Shown here piece after piece: positions 27,125 to 35,935 of a stretch of DNA of 61,143 nt (its first letter is position 1; every line of letters begins with the position of its first letter). This stretch comes from Chitinispirillaceae bacterium (GTDB lineage Bacteria; Fibrobacterota; Chitinivibrionia; Chitinivibrionales; Chitinispirillaceae), in the NCBI GenBank assembly GCA_016929595.1, contig JAFGIN010000031.1, positions 1 to 61,143 on the forward strand, given 5' to 3'. Under the pieces are notes generated by a model that saw nothing but the letters and a program-made list of their open reading frames with translations, did not search any database and was not told where the DNA came from. A program made the position numbers and the translations under genes.

Positions 27125-27349
27125 ATTTCCTCAAATCTGTTTTTCGCTCAGTAACTGGTTAATAATTTTTTTTGAAACTTTTTGTGATAATACATAACTC
27201 GGCTTTATATTGACAGAAGATAGACAGATGCGTTTATTTACTGTCAATATGAAGCCATTACTATCAGTTGATACAGAAAGTGCACCTGTGATGGGAGGGC
27301 TATTACCTCATACTTATTCAACATCATCTTTCAGTTTTAGTTGCCAGTT
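27125..27349. other. Convergent intergenic gap with a 10-bp inverted repeat
   Basis: ATATTGACAG (27207-27216) and CTGTCAATAT (27241-27250) are perfect inverted repeats 24 bases apart. They are not followed by a T-run on either strand, so a simple intrinsic terminator is unlikely; a protein site or a weak hairpin is possible. Confidence 0.4.
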
Positions 27350-29779
27350 TTAAAATGTTCTTAAATCAGCAGAGCACCAGACCTCTAACGTTTTTGATGT
27401 AATCCCTATATTGCCACCGATTAACCAGATTTTGTCATTATAAACAACAGCATGGCAATTATCGGGGTATTTACCTGATGAAGAAACCTTGAGCCATTTT
27501 ACACCATCTTTTGAGTACCATACGTCTCCCCCGCAGGAAACAGGATTTCCAGATTCTTGACTAATGCCACCGACAAGGAAGATTTTATCTTCATAAGTAA
27601 TGCATTTATGTCCATATCGAGGTGAGAATTCTGCAGCGGGGTTAACCTGTGTCCAGGTGATACCATCAGAAGAAGACCAGATATCATTCAGGTTGTTTTT
27701 TCGTGAATCAACACCGCCGATAACCCACATTTTATTCTGAAATTCGACAGCCGCGAATTGATCTCGTGGTAAAAATGGAGCTGAATCGGTTGCTGTATTC
27801 AAGGTTATACCATCAGATGAATAGAGCACCGCATCAGCTGTGGAATCTTCACTGTTTTGTTTCATACCACCTAAAATCCATATGCGATCGTTGAAGGTCA
27901 TACTATAACGCATGTTATAGGCATTAGATAAAAGATGTGAATCCACAGGTGCTTGTGTCCATTCGATTCCATTTGAAGAATACCAGAAATCATTAACCCG
28001 TTTCAAAGCATAATTAACTTTCCCACCGATAATCCATATTTTGTTATCATATACAATGGTTTTATGGTTGAATATATCGTTATAACTACTGAAGGTACTT
28101 AGCGAAGTAGATTTTACCCACTCTGTTCCATCTGTCGAGTAGCGAATTTCACCAGAAGGAGAAGAGGTTCCTTTGTCAACTATTCCACCGATAATCCACA
28201 TTTTATTATCAAATACAGCACACGAATGATCGTATGTAAGGGGTGCAGAACTGGTTAGACGACGGAACATGTATACGGATATTTTTTTTGTAGCTGTAAC
28301 GCTGTTACCATCATCATCGGTAACCCGAACAGATATTGGTAGCTCAGGATCAGCCTGGTTCGGAGCTATAATAAAGGTATCTGATTGTAATGAAGAAGTA
28401 ACGTAGGAGTCGGTTCCGGTTTTCCATTCGATCAGGTTGATATTTCCATAAGTATCTCTGGTTTCAATATTAAGCTTGATTGTATCACCAAATGCATAAA
28501 GAGAATCGTCAGCCTGCAATATTACAACTGGCAGGTCAGTAACAACCACTAATTCGGTTGAAGAAGACCAGGTTTTACCAGCTCCATCAGTTACTCTGCA
28601 GGTAATGCTCTGCCTTCCCGGCGCACTACTGTATATGTAAAGAGAATCGGTAATGTTGTCTATCGGTTCATTTAAGTCTGTTGTTTTCACAAGTTGAGAA
28701 TTGTTGCCAAACCATTGGATAGACTTGAGTTTTCTAATCGGGTTTGAGGCCTGAACAAAACAAAGTATGGAATCATTGATAGATGCGCTGTCAGAAAAAA
28801 CCCTTTTCTTCAGATGATAATGTTTAAATGAAAAAAATGGTTGAATTTTTAACGGAGGGACTGCAGTGATACCAGTGTATTTGTAAGTCTGACCAATAAT
28901 GGTTCCATTACTTCGAACTGCGACACGATATTTAAAACGATAACTGTTAGTATCTGTGAAAGAGAAGGTACCTGATGTAATACCTTTTTTAAATATTGTG
29001 TCGGCAAAAAATGTGTCATTCCTCGCTGCAATAGGTTTACTGGAAAATTCAGTGGAATCATAGAAATCACGGTAGATAACATAATCCTGTAAATTTCTGT
29101 AATCTGCAGTGTCCCATGATAAATTTACAATACCATTCAATGTATCATAATCAATTTTAAGACCTGTCACGACAGGAATTCCAGTATAGGGAAGAACCAG
29201 TGTGTCAAAAAGAGTGTCTCTGGTTGAAGACTCAATGGTGATGTCTGCAAACAGTGGAGAATAATCAGCAAGTATTGAGACTAGTTTAAGCCGATATTTA
29301 CCAGTAGTCATCGGTTTCAGAGTAAACATACCATCAGAATCGACATTGCTATAAAGATCAGTTCCCAAAATTCTTACTATTACCGTTTGAGGATCGTGAT
29401 TTGGTTGAAGCTTTATAAAGCCTGCAATTGCTATAGGTTTTCCAAGAGTATCGGATTTTACTGTAGATGAATTAGTGGTGACAGTAACAGAATCCTGGAA
29501 AGCTATTTGGGAATCTTTTCTTGATAAAATGGTGTAGATTCCATTAGGTACTTTATTGAATTTATAGGTTCCCTTTGCATCGGTTATTGTTTCATATCGG
29601 GATATAGTATCATTGATTCCGAAAAATCTTACAACAGCTCCAGTCGCAGGTGTCAGGTCATTATTATAAACCACAGCAGATTTGCTTGTTTCTGTATCGC
29701 TGATCGTTCCTGAAATATTTTCATTTGAACAGGATAGAAGAAGCAAATATATCAATATTAGCATAGTCATTGGCTCCAT
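27350..29779 (-). CDS. Lipoprotein with carboxypeptidase-regulatory, FN3/Ig and six kelch repeats
   Basis: 809 residues. The short signal peptide ends in LLLSC, so Cys17 would be lipidated. Then two carboxypeptidase-regulatory-like beta domains (about 20-115 and 115-195), an FN3-like domain after the LPYTGIP linker (about 200-305), two Ig-like domains (about 310-510), and a C-terminal beta-propeller of six kelch-like blades (about 520-805) marked by repeats such as NKMWIIGG, NKIWIIGG, DRIWILGG, DKIFLVGG. The whole reads as a long surface stalk carrying a binding head; no enzyme motif is seen. TAGGAGA precedes the ATG. It is 9 bases downstream of the TIGR02147 gene and shares its N-terminal layout with the lipoprotein at 31163. 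Confidence 0.8.
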   Translation of the reverse strand: MEPMTMLILIYLLLLSCSNENISGTISDTETSKSAVVYNNDLTPATGAVVRFFGINDTISRYETITDAKGTYKFNKVPNGIYTILSRKDSQIAFQDSVTVTTNSSTVKSDTLGKPIAIAGFIKLQPNHDPQTVIVRILGTDLYSNVDSDGMFTLKPMTTGKYRLKLVSILADYSPLFADITIESSTRDTLFDTLVLPYTGIPVVTGLKIDYDTLNGIVNLSWDTADYRNLQDYVIYRDFYDSTEFSSKPIAARNDTFFADTIFKKGITSGTFSFTDTNSYRFKYRVAVRSNGTIIGQTYKYTGITAVPPLKIQPFFSFKHYHLKKRVFSDSASINDSILCFVQASNPIRKLKSIQWFGNNSQLVKTTDLNEPIDNITDSLYIYSSAPGRQSITCRVTDGAGKTWSSSTELVVVTDLPVVILQADDSLYAFGDTIKLNIETRDTYGNINLIEWKTGTDSYVTSSLQSDTFIIAPNQADPELPISVRVTDDDGNSVTATKKISVYMFRRLTSSAPLTYDHSCAVFDNKMWIIGGIVDKGTSSPSGEIRYSTDGTEWVKSTSLSTFSSYNDIFNHKTIVYDNKIWIIGGKVNYALKRVNDFWYSSNGIEWTQAPVDSHLLSNAYNMRYSMTFNDRIWILGGMKQNSEDSTADAVLYSSDGITLNTATDSAPFLPRDQFAAVEFQNKMWVIGGVDSRKNNLNDIWSSSDGITWTQVNPAAEFSPRYGHKCITYEDKIFLVGGISQESGNPVSCGGDVWYSKDGVKWLKVSSSGKYPDNCHAVVYNDKIWLIGGNIGITSKTLEVWCSADLRTF

Positions 29780-29788
29780 AATATTCTC

Positions 29789-30619
29789 CTACTTGGACAT
29801 GGGAAACAGATTAAGGTTGATATGATAAACCCGTGATGGCTCTATTTGATCTTTCTGGACAATCGCTCTTACTTCGGACTTATATTGCTTAGTACGTTCG
29901 GTGATTTGCCTGAAAGCTTCGTCAGATAAGCTTACTGTCATGGTAATATTGCGATAATCCAGATCCGATCCATTTATAATCACATTTTTTGCATGCTCAA
30001 GACAGGTGATCTGGAATTGCTCAATAAGTTCATTATGACCAACAGTTCCAGATGAGATCACTTTATCGGCTGGTTTCCAGTATCCCTGGTCATTTAGTAC
30101 TATTAACCCAAGTTGTTTAAGAAGAGTAATTGAATCGCTGGCTTGTTTTTTTGAAATTTTTGGAAAAATTTTGTTTACTATCAATTTCAAATCATCTTTA
30201 AAATCAATGATATCCAATAAAGCTCTAACAGCACTATGATACCATTCCTTATAGTAGGCATAAGCTTTTTTATCAATCAGACAATGTGGTGTATTATTTA
30301 ACCGTATGATCTGGTCAAAAAAGAACTCTTTTTCATGAATACTTGAAGACTGATTGTAGTTGACCAATGCCCGAAAATAATGAGATTCTTCTGTGTTGAG
30401 TGAAAGAAGGTCAATAAAACGGTCGATAAAGGTGGAAGTAACATCCATTCTACCTTTAATAACATTGCTGAAATAACTCTTTGAATTTTCCTGTCCCAGT
30501 TTAAAACAAATATAAGTATGTGTAAATCCGGCATCAATGGATTTTCGAAAATTGTAATAGTCATGTAAAAATTTTCGATAATCGATGTAAGCAAAAATGT
30601 TTATGTTATTCTCTTTCAT
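29789..30619 (-). CDS. TIGR02147-family protein
   Basis: 276 residues of the TIGR02147 family, a paralogous family expanded in Fibrobacter. Family marks: NIFAYIDYRKFLHDYY at the start, a helix-turn-helix-like segment near 30-75 (FSNVIKGRMDVTSTFIDR), FRALVNYNQS, a winged-helix-like middle (SITLLKQLGLIVLNDQGYWKP), and a C-terminal MTVSLSDEAFRQITER followed by VYHINLNLFPMSK. The layout suggests a regulator with DNA-binding and sensory parts, but the function is not established. It precedes a lipoprotein gene by 9 bases and diverges from another lipoprotein, so control of surface proteins is a reasonable inference. Confidence 0.82.
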   Translation of the reverse strand: MKENNINIFAYIDYRKFLHDYYNFRKSIDAGFTHTYICFKLGQENSKSYFSNVIKGRMDVTSTFIDRFIDLLSLNTEESHYFRALVNYNQSSSIHEKEFFFDQIIRLNNTPHCLIDKKAYAYYKEWYHSAVRALLDIIDFKDDLKLIVNKIFPKISKKQASDSITLLKQLGLIVLNDQGYWKPADKVISSGTVGHNELIEQFQITCLEHAKNVIINGSDLDYRNITMTVSLSDEAFRQITERTKQYKSEVRAIVQKDQIEPSRVYHINLNLFPMSK

Positions 30620-31162
30620 ACCTTAATAATAAATGATATGGTCGCGAGATTCAACTAGTGTTGGTGCTAAATTTTATAGAACGTTTTTCCAGTATTTCAA
30701 ACATGCACCGAAAGTACTATTCTGATATTAATTATCTGTAATGTAATACTATTCTTGTGTTTTCCATCAGAAAACGGATATTGCGATATTTATGGTAAAA
30801 CGGTTGAAATTAAGAGCTATATTATGATCATATACAAAGACCTCAAGCGCATAATGTTAATAAGCCAGAAATAGATGAATGTTTTATCTTATTTTTTGAA
30901 TTCATGTAAAAGTGATCACAAAAGAGAGATATTTAAGAATATCGTTCCATTTTTAAGAGGATATAGTCTTTTTTGAAACTTAAAACATTGTTGCAATTAG
31001 ATTAATCCTTATTGATCTTAATAATATACAAATAGAAGTATTGTATTTGTAATAGTTACATAGATATAGTAACATTCTTTAAAAACAAATATTTTACTCA
31101 CTAAAATTGATATGTTTAAATTTTGAATCCAAAAATACAGGAATATGAAGTTAGGAATTTAT
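30620..31162. promoter_or_regulatory. Long AT-rich divergent region with an inverted repeat
   Basis: About 540 bases, no gene. TACAAATA (31027-31034) and TATTTGTA (31044-31051) form a perfect 8-base inverted repeat with a 9-base spacer, and GTTAC / GTAAC follows nearby (31055-31073) with a similar 9-base spacing. Either could be an operator for the divergent lipoprotein and TIGR02147 genes. Confidence 0.4.
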
Positions 31163-32989
31163 ATGAAAAAATCAGCGTTAATTGTGTACGCGTTAAATGT
31201 TCTTTTTTTTGTCAGCTGTTCCAATATCATAGATTCGGAAACCGCTCAAGCAATTAATAAATCCAGTATCTCCGGAATCCTTACTTTACAGGATGGTGCG
31301 ACTCGTGCCGACAGGGCTATGGTAATACTCAGACCAGCTGCTATGCTTGGAATGGTAGGCGATATCAGTAGAGATACTACAATCGATACTACTTTTACTA
31401 ACAATTTTGGACATTATGAATTTCAAAATGTCCAAAATGATCAGATATACTCCATTGAAGCGCGTAAAGATAACAATGCAGTTTATATCAAGTCAGTTCC
31501 TAATATGACATCCGAAACGGTTGATCTTGGAACAGACACATTGAAACCAACCGGGGCGATTACAGGAAGTATATATCTTTCGGGAGGTGGAAATTACCAG
31601 AATGTATATATACTTGCATTTGGCATTGATCGTTTTGTTCATGTCAATGCAGATGGAACATTCTACTTGAAGGGACTGGGAGAAGGAAACTATGCATTGC
31701 GTATAATTTCAGCGATTCCGGATTACGGTATTGTCGACCCAGCTGCTTTAACAGTTGTATCGTCCTGCACAACAGATATCGGACGTATTGTTTTACCATT
31801 TACGGGAATCCCAAGGCCATCCAATGTTAACGTTTCATACGATGAACATTTAATGGTAGCTACGGTTTCATGGGCTTCATCTACTGCAAGTTCACTGATT
31901 GGTTATAATGTATACCTGCGGACAGGTAACAGCAATTTTGAAAAAATTTCTGATAGCGTATCTGAAAGTGTTACTGATTCCATTGTTACGGACACTTTTT
32001 ACAGAGTAGATCTCCTTGAACACCAGAATCAGACCATCCAGTTTGCAGTTACTGCTGTTGACTCTTCATTTGTTGAATCGGGCTTTGGTACAAGCGAGAC
32101 AAAAATACTCAGTTCATCCTGGTGTGGGAAAACTATCAATTTCGAGAATGGGTATCCATTAAATAATGATGGTGTATATCTTACATTCAATAAAATATTT
32201 ATTTTACATAAAACCGGCACTCAAATAAAAAACATTATCGGATATGATTCTGATGGCAAATCGACAGGTGAATGGAACCCCTACACTTCTAACAATATAG
32301 ATACTTCAGGAAAGTTCTTCGTTGATATGATTTTTGATAATGACGGTAATTACTATATCTCAGAAAATGAACGCATTTGTAAGTTTGACTCATCTTTCAA
32401 TTTTATCGACTCTATAAGTGGATCCAATGCTGTCAGTTATCTCCCGACCTTCGCTAATGTTGACAATGGAATAATTTGTGTGGCAAATTCAGCAGTCATG
32501 GTAGCAGAAGGCAGTTTGACCAGATTTTACGATACAAAACTGAAGCTGCTTGGGACATGGAAAACATGGGCAGGGAGAGTTGAAGATTTCAGAGTTTTAA
32601 ATGATACAATCGCTCTTGTTGTGGATATAGCAGGCATGATGCAACGGGAAAAGTGGATTGTCTATCTTAATAAACAGTTCAACGAGTTGAGTAGAATTGA
32701 AATGAAATTATCTGAATTGGCAGGGGGAAAAGTTCCAGGAAAATTTGACAAAATCTATATAGCTCAAATGGAGCTGCTCTCTGATGGAGGATTCATAATC
32801 CATGCTGGTGGTAAACGTTTAAATGAATCTTTACAAGCAACTATGTGGCTCTGGGAATTTGATTCATCCAGACAGTTGCATTCAAGAGTGAATTTACTGT
32901 GTTCGCGTTTTTTACAAGATAAAAATGGTCATATTTTTACAGATAATTGGGGTAATAAGCTTCCGGAAATAGTGTATAATTGTAGATAA
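31163..32989 (+). CDS. Lipoprotein with carboxypeptidase-regulatory and FN3-like domains
   Basis: 608 residues from the ATG at 31163, which has AGGAA 7 bases upstream; the frame extends to 31145 but with no ribosome site. The signal peptide ends FFVSC, giving a lipidated Cys. Two carboxypeptidase-regulatory-like domains (about 35-125, 125-210) and an FN3-like domain after LPFTGIP (about 215-320) match the layout of the 809-residue lipoprotein across the divergent gap. The C-terminal part (about 325-600) looks like an NHL- or propeller-type beta domain (FDNDGNYYISENERICKFD) in place of kelch blades. Probably a cell-surface protein; function unknown. Confidence 0.75.
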   Translation: MKKSALIVYALNVLFFVSCSNIIDSETAQAINKSSISGILTLQDGATRADRAMVILRPAAMLGMVGDISRDTTIDTTFTNNFGHYEFQNVQNDQIYSIEARKDNNAVYIKSVPNMTSETVDLGTDTLKPTGAITGSIYLSGGGNYQNVYILAFGIDRFVHVNADGTFYLKGLGEGNYALRIISAIPDYGIVDPAALTVVSSCTTDIGRIVLPFTGIPRPSNVNVSYDEHLMVATVSWASSTASSLIGYNVYLRTGNSNFEKISDSVSESVTDSIVTDTFYRVDLLEHQNQTIQFAVTAVDSSFVESGFGTSETKILSSSWCGKTINFENGYPLNNDGVYLTFNKIFILHKTGTQIKNIIGYDSDGKSTGEWNPYTSNNIDTSGKFFVDMIFDNDGNYYISENERICKFDSSFNFIDSISGSNAVSYLPTFANVDNGIICVANSAVMVAEGSLTRFYDTKLKLLGTWKTWAGRVEDFRVLNDTIALVVDIAGMMQREKWIVYLNKQFNELSRIEMKLSELAGGKVPGKFDKIYIAQMELLSDGGFIIHAGGKRLNESLQATMWLWEFDSSRQLHSRVNLLCSRFLQDKNGHIFTDNWGNKLPEIVYNCR

Positions 32990-33094
32990 ATTCTGATGAT
33001 AAAAGAGATGGTTGCAATTTATTTCTGATATTTAATAGATGAGATGTCGATTGTTGATATGGCTGACTGGTAATGTCAGTAATTTAAAAACTTT

Positions 33095-33766
33095 ATGGAC
33101 TTTAGAATGCAAAAAAATTCATCATCTATTTTCCCCCGAATTGTTTTATTAATCTTATACTGCTCTGTATTTAGTTTTAGCCAATTCGAATGGAAACAAT
33201 CGATCACAAAGGATTCTCTTCCTTATCAAACCTCATTAAATGGTATAGTATTTGGAAATGGTCAATTTTTTATTGGAGGTTGGAATTTCAATGGAATCGT
33301 ATCAGGGAGTTCTGGGCATGCAACATATGAACCTGATCCTCTTGTGTTGACTTCTTCAAATGTACAGATATGGACAAAAACGGTTGTCGACTCGTCCATT
33401 CAATTTACCTCGATAGCTTATGGAAATACTACTTTTACTGTTCTTGCCAGCAATAATTCTGTATGGTATTTAAAAGAGAACAAGTCTGATACCTCAGATA
33501 AACAGATTCTGTTAAGAAATTATAAATTCCAAGTAAAGATAGTTACCAGCAAAACAAACATTTCTATTCATGTGCTTGACAATACATCGTTACATTCTCC
33601 AGCTAAAATAGCCTTATTTACCTGCGCAGGCAGGAGATTGTGTGAATATTTTTCTACTCCGATTAACAATACATTTACATTTCCTGTAAATGGGATTCCT
33701 GCAGGTAAATATTATGTATCGTTTGACTATGGAAATGGTGAAAAGAACACACACTTTCTCTTGTGA
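33095..33766 (+). CDS. Secreted protein with truncated repeat and sorting-like C-terminus
   Basis: 223 residues with an N-terminal signal segment (about 15-30). Residues 45-130 contain one or two copies of a repeat (GIVFGNGQFFIGGW, SIAYGNTTFTVLAS) like those that form long propellers in secreted bacterial proteins, here far fewer than usual, suggesting internal loss. The C-terminal 75 residues (KIALFTCAGRRLCEYF, GIPAGKYYVSFDYGNG, HFLL) resemble the C-terminal beta sandwich used as an outer-membrane sorting domain in Fibrobacterota and Bacteroidota. Start choice between 33095 and the ATG at 33107 is unclear. Sits in the accessory surface-protein region. Confidence 0.55.
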   Translation: MDFRMQKNSSSIFPRIVLLILYCSVFSFSQFEWKQSITKDSLPYQTSLNGIVFGNGQFFIGGWNFNGIVSGSSGHATYEPDPLVLTSSNVQIWTKTVVDSSIQFTSIAYGNTTFTVLASNNSVWYLKENKSDTSDKQILLRNYKFQVKIVTSKTNISIHVLDNTSLHSPAKIALFTCAGRRLCEYFSTPINNTFTFPVNGIPAGKYYVSFDYGNGEKNTHFLL

Positions 33767-33941
33767 GCTATTGAAATCATAGCAGATCAATACAAATACA
33801 TAGCAATTTCATTGAACAATTAAGGGAATCTATCTGTTGGATTTATGGATGCTGCTACAAAAAGTAAAAATTTGAAAAATGTATTTAAAACAGCACTAAA
33901 ATTACTTTAAGACACTATTACACCATTATTAAGGGAAGTAT

Positions 33942-34700
33942 ATGAATCCCAGATCTCTTTTCAAAATCAGAGGCCTGAAAGTCGGACATTGCGTAGTCTG
34001 TGACAAACCCACATTGTTTATACTGAATGATAAGTGTTGTCAAATTAGAAATCATGCTCTGTGCATAAATTGTCGCAGCGTAGCAAGACAGCGGCATATT
34101 GCGCACTGTGTCGTTTTGGCATTGAAAGAAAAAAATGTAAATAAGTATAGTGATTTAAAAAAACGATCTGACATTTCCATATACTTTGCAGAAAACGGAA
34201 CACCTAATGTCAAAATGTTGCATGGTAGTCAAACACTTGCAACATCTGAATTTTTTGACGATTGTCTCCCCGGTGAAATGAAGAATGGGATCATGTGTCA
34301 GGATTTACAAGATCTTACATTTGATGAAAATAAATTCGATATTGTTGTCACGCAAGATGTGTTTGAACATATTCAGGATTGGATAGCTGCAGCTAAAGAG
34401 ATTCATCGGGTCTTAAAAAAAGGAGGCGCACATGTTTTCAGTATTCCTTTTTATTTTACTTCAAAAACAAAAAAACTGTTTGATTTTGTCGATGAAAAGT
34501 TTGTTCCAATAATTGAACCTGTTGAGTATCATGGAGATGGTATCAGGGGCAGCATACCCACCTATAGTCATTTCGGTTTTGATATGATAACAGAAATCGC
34601 AGAACTTGGATATGATATTATAGTAAACATACCCAAGTACTGGGAGTATCATCATTATGGTTATTTCGATTGTTATACCTTTATCGCATACAAAAAGTAG
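33942..34700 (+). CDS. SAM-dependent methyltransferase with Cys-rich N-terminus
   Basis: 252 residues. An N-terminal Cys cluster (CVVCDKP ... CC ... CINC) resembles a zinc ribbon; then a class I methyltransferase with DIVVTQDVFEHIQDW and KEIHRVLKKGGAHVFSIPF, typical of Methyltransf_11 enzymes in glycan clusters. The SAM-binding glycine motif at the start of the fold is weak (the region near 75-95 reads FAENGTPNVKMLHGS). It is the last plus-strand gene before the polysaccharide operon and meets the GT4 gene tail to tail (12-base gap). A role in methylating a sugar or chain end is likely but inferred. Confidence 0.7.
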   Translation: MNPRSLFKIRGLKVGHCVVCDKPTLFILNDKCCQIRNHALCINCRSVARQRHIAHCVVLALKEKNVNKYSDLKKRSDISIYFAENGTPNVKMLHGSQTLATSEFFDDCLPGEMKNGIMCQDLQDLTFDENKFDIVVTQDVFEHIQDWIAAAKEIHRVLKKGGAHVFSIPFYFTSKTKKLFDFVDEKFVPIIEPVEYHGDGIRGSIPTYSHFGFDMITEIAELGYDIIVNIPKYWEYHHYGYFDCYTFIAYKK

Positions 34701-34712
34701 CTTGAAAATTGT

Positions 34713-35867
34713 TTATGCTATTTTCATAACTGAAGTTAATTGTTTGACAATTTTACTTATCTCGTAATTGGAATGTACCACTTTTTGATTCTTTTCGACA
34801 ATTTCTGAATACCTTTTGTTACCTTTAAATAAAAGTTCAATCTGTGAGTAAAACTCTTCCATATTTGTAAATGAAAAAATTTCCAGGTCCTCCAGCCCCT
34901 CACCTCCTAACGGGGTTGAAATTATTGGGCGTCCAAATGCAGCAGCTTCAATAATTTTAGTTCTTAAACCACGCCCGGAGACAATAGGATTTACAAAAAT
35001 ATCGATACTTTTATAGAAGTCATCTATCTTTTCAAGGTCTCTTTTAAATGTTACATTTGGATAAGAACCATAACACTTAATAAAGGTTTCAGGGAGGTTC
35101 TGCCCGGCAATAACTACTCGAAAATTGTCGTCGTTATGGTTTAGTATAGACATAAATAAAAAATGGACAGCATCAGTATTAGGCACATGATTAAAATTTC
35201 CGATAAATCCAATAGATCTGTTCCCGGGGGCATTAATAGCTGGAAACTGCTGAAGATCAATTCCATATTTTATTATTTCACATTGTACTTGTGGAAATTT
35301 TTCAATAACGACTTTTTTTTCCTGCTCTGAAATGCAAATAAAACAGCGAATTCTGCTGAAAAATTTCCTGTAAAACTGGAGTGTTTGGAAATACTTGAAG
35401 CGCTTGATTATACGGGTACTGCTGAAGAGGTTCGCATTATTTGATACTTCCCTTATTTTTTCGAAATACAGATCGTCTTCAATGTAGATGATATTTTGAT
35501 TTGATCTTGAAACAAATTCAAGGAATGCCAGTGCCAGTGGAAATGCTACCAGAACTGCATCGTATGATCTGTTTGCAAGATATTTCGAAACTTCATCAAT
35601 TGTATCGTATTTATTGGCACGTACATCCAAATCTGACAGCAGCATTCTGCTTTTCAGGTCTCTTTTTTCTTTTCTTGTAATAATTTTATAATAGTTGAAT
35701 CCCGTGCTATCGCTTTTAAATCGATCTATCTCCTTACAGCCATCAATACAGATTAAATCGACAGCTCCATACTTTGTGAGTTCTTCCACAAAATAGTGAA
35801 GTCTTTTTGCGCCTCCAAAGCGTGTTTCTCTGAAAAGTAAAAAAGAAGAAATTACTAGAATGTTCAA
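34713..35867 (-). CDS. Glycosyltransferase, GT4-like
   Basis: 384 residues, GT-B fold, cytoplasmic. Seen: N-terminal ILVISSFLLFRETRFGGAKR loop, ICISEQEK, SIGFIGNFNHVPNTDAVHFL at the start of the second Rossmann domain and GRGLRTKIIEAAAFGRPIIS with the family Glu. Sugar specificity is unknown. Last gene of the eight-gene polysaccharide operon, 68 bases after the SGNH hydrolase. Confidence 0.85.
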   Translation of the reverse strand: MNILVISSFLLFRETRFGGAKRLHYFVEELTKYGAVDLICIDGCKEIDRFKSDSTGFNYYKIITRKEKRDLKSRMLLSDLDVRANKYDTIDEVSKYLANRSYDAVLVAFPLALAFLEFVSRSNQNIIYIEDDLYFEKIREVSNNANLFSSTRIIKRFKYFQTLQFYRKFFSRIRCFICISEQEKKVVIEKFPQVQCEIIKYGIDLQQFPAINAPGNRSIGFIGNFNHVPNTDAVHFLFMSILNHNDDNFRVVIAGQNLPETFIKCYGSYPNVTFKRDLEKIDDFYKSIDIFVNPIVSGRGLRTKIIEAAAFGRPIISTPLGGEGLEDLEIFSFTNMEEFYSQIELLFKGNKRYSEIVEKNQKVVHSNYEISKIVKQLTSVMKIA

Positions 35868-35935
35868 TTTGTATACCTGTCTTTTTATGTACCTTTATTT
35901 CAACGGTGTTGCATAAATTCAGGGGATAACGATCA

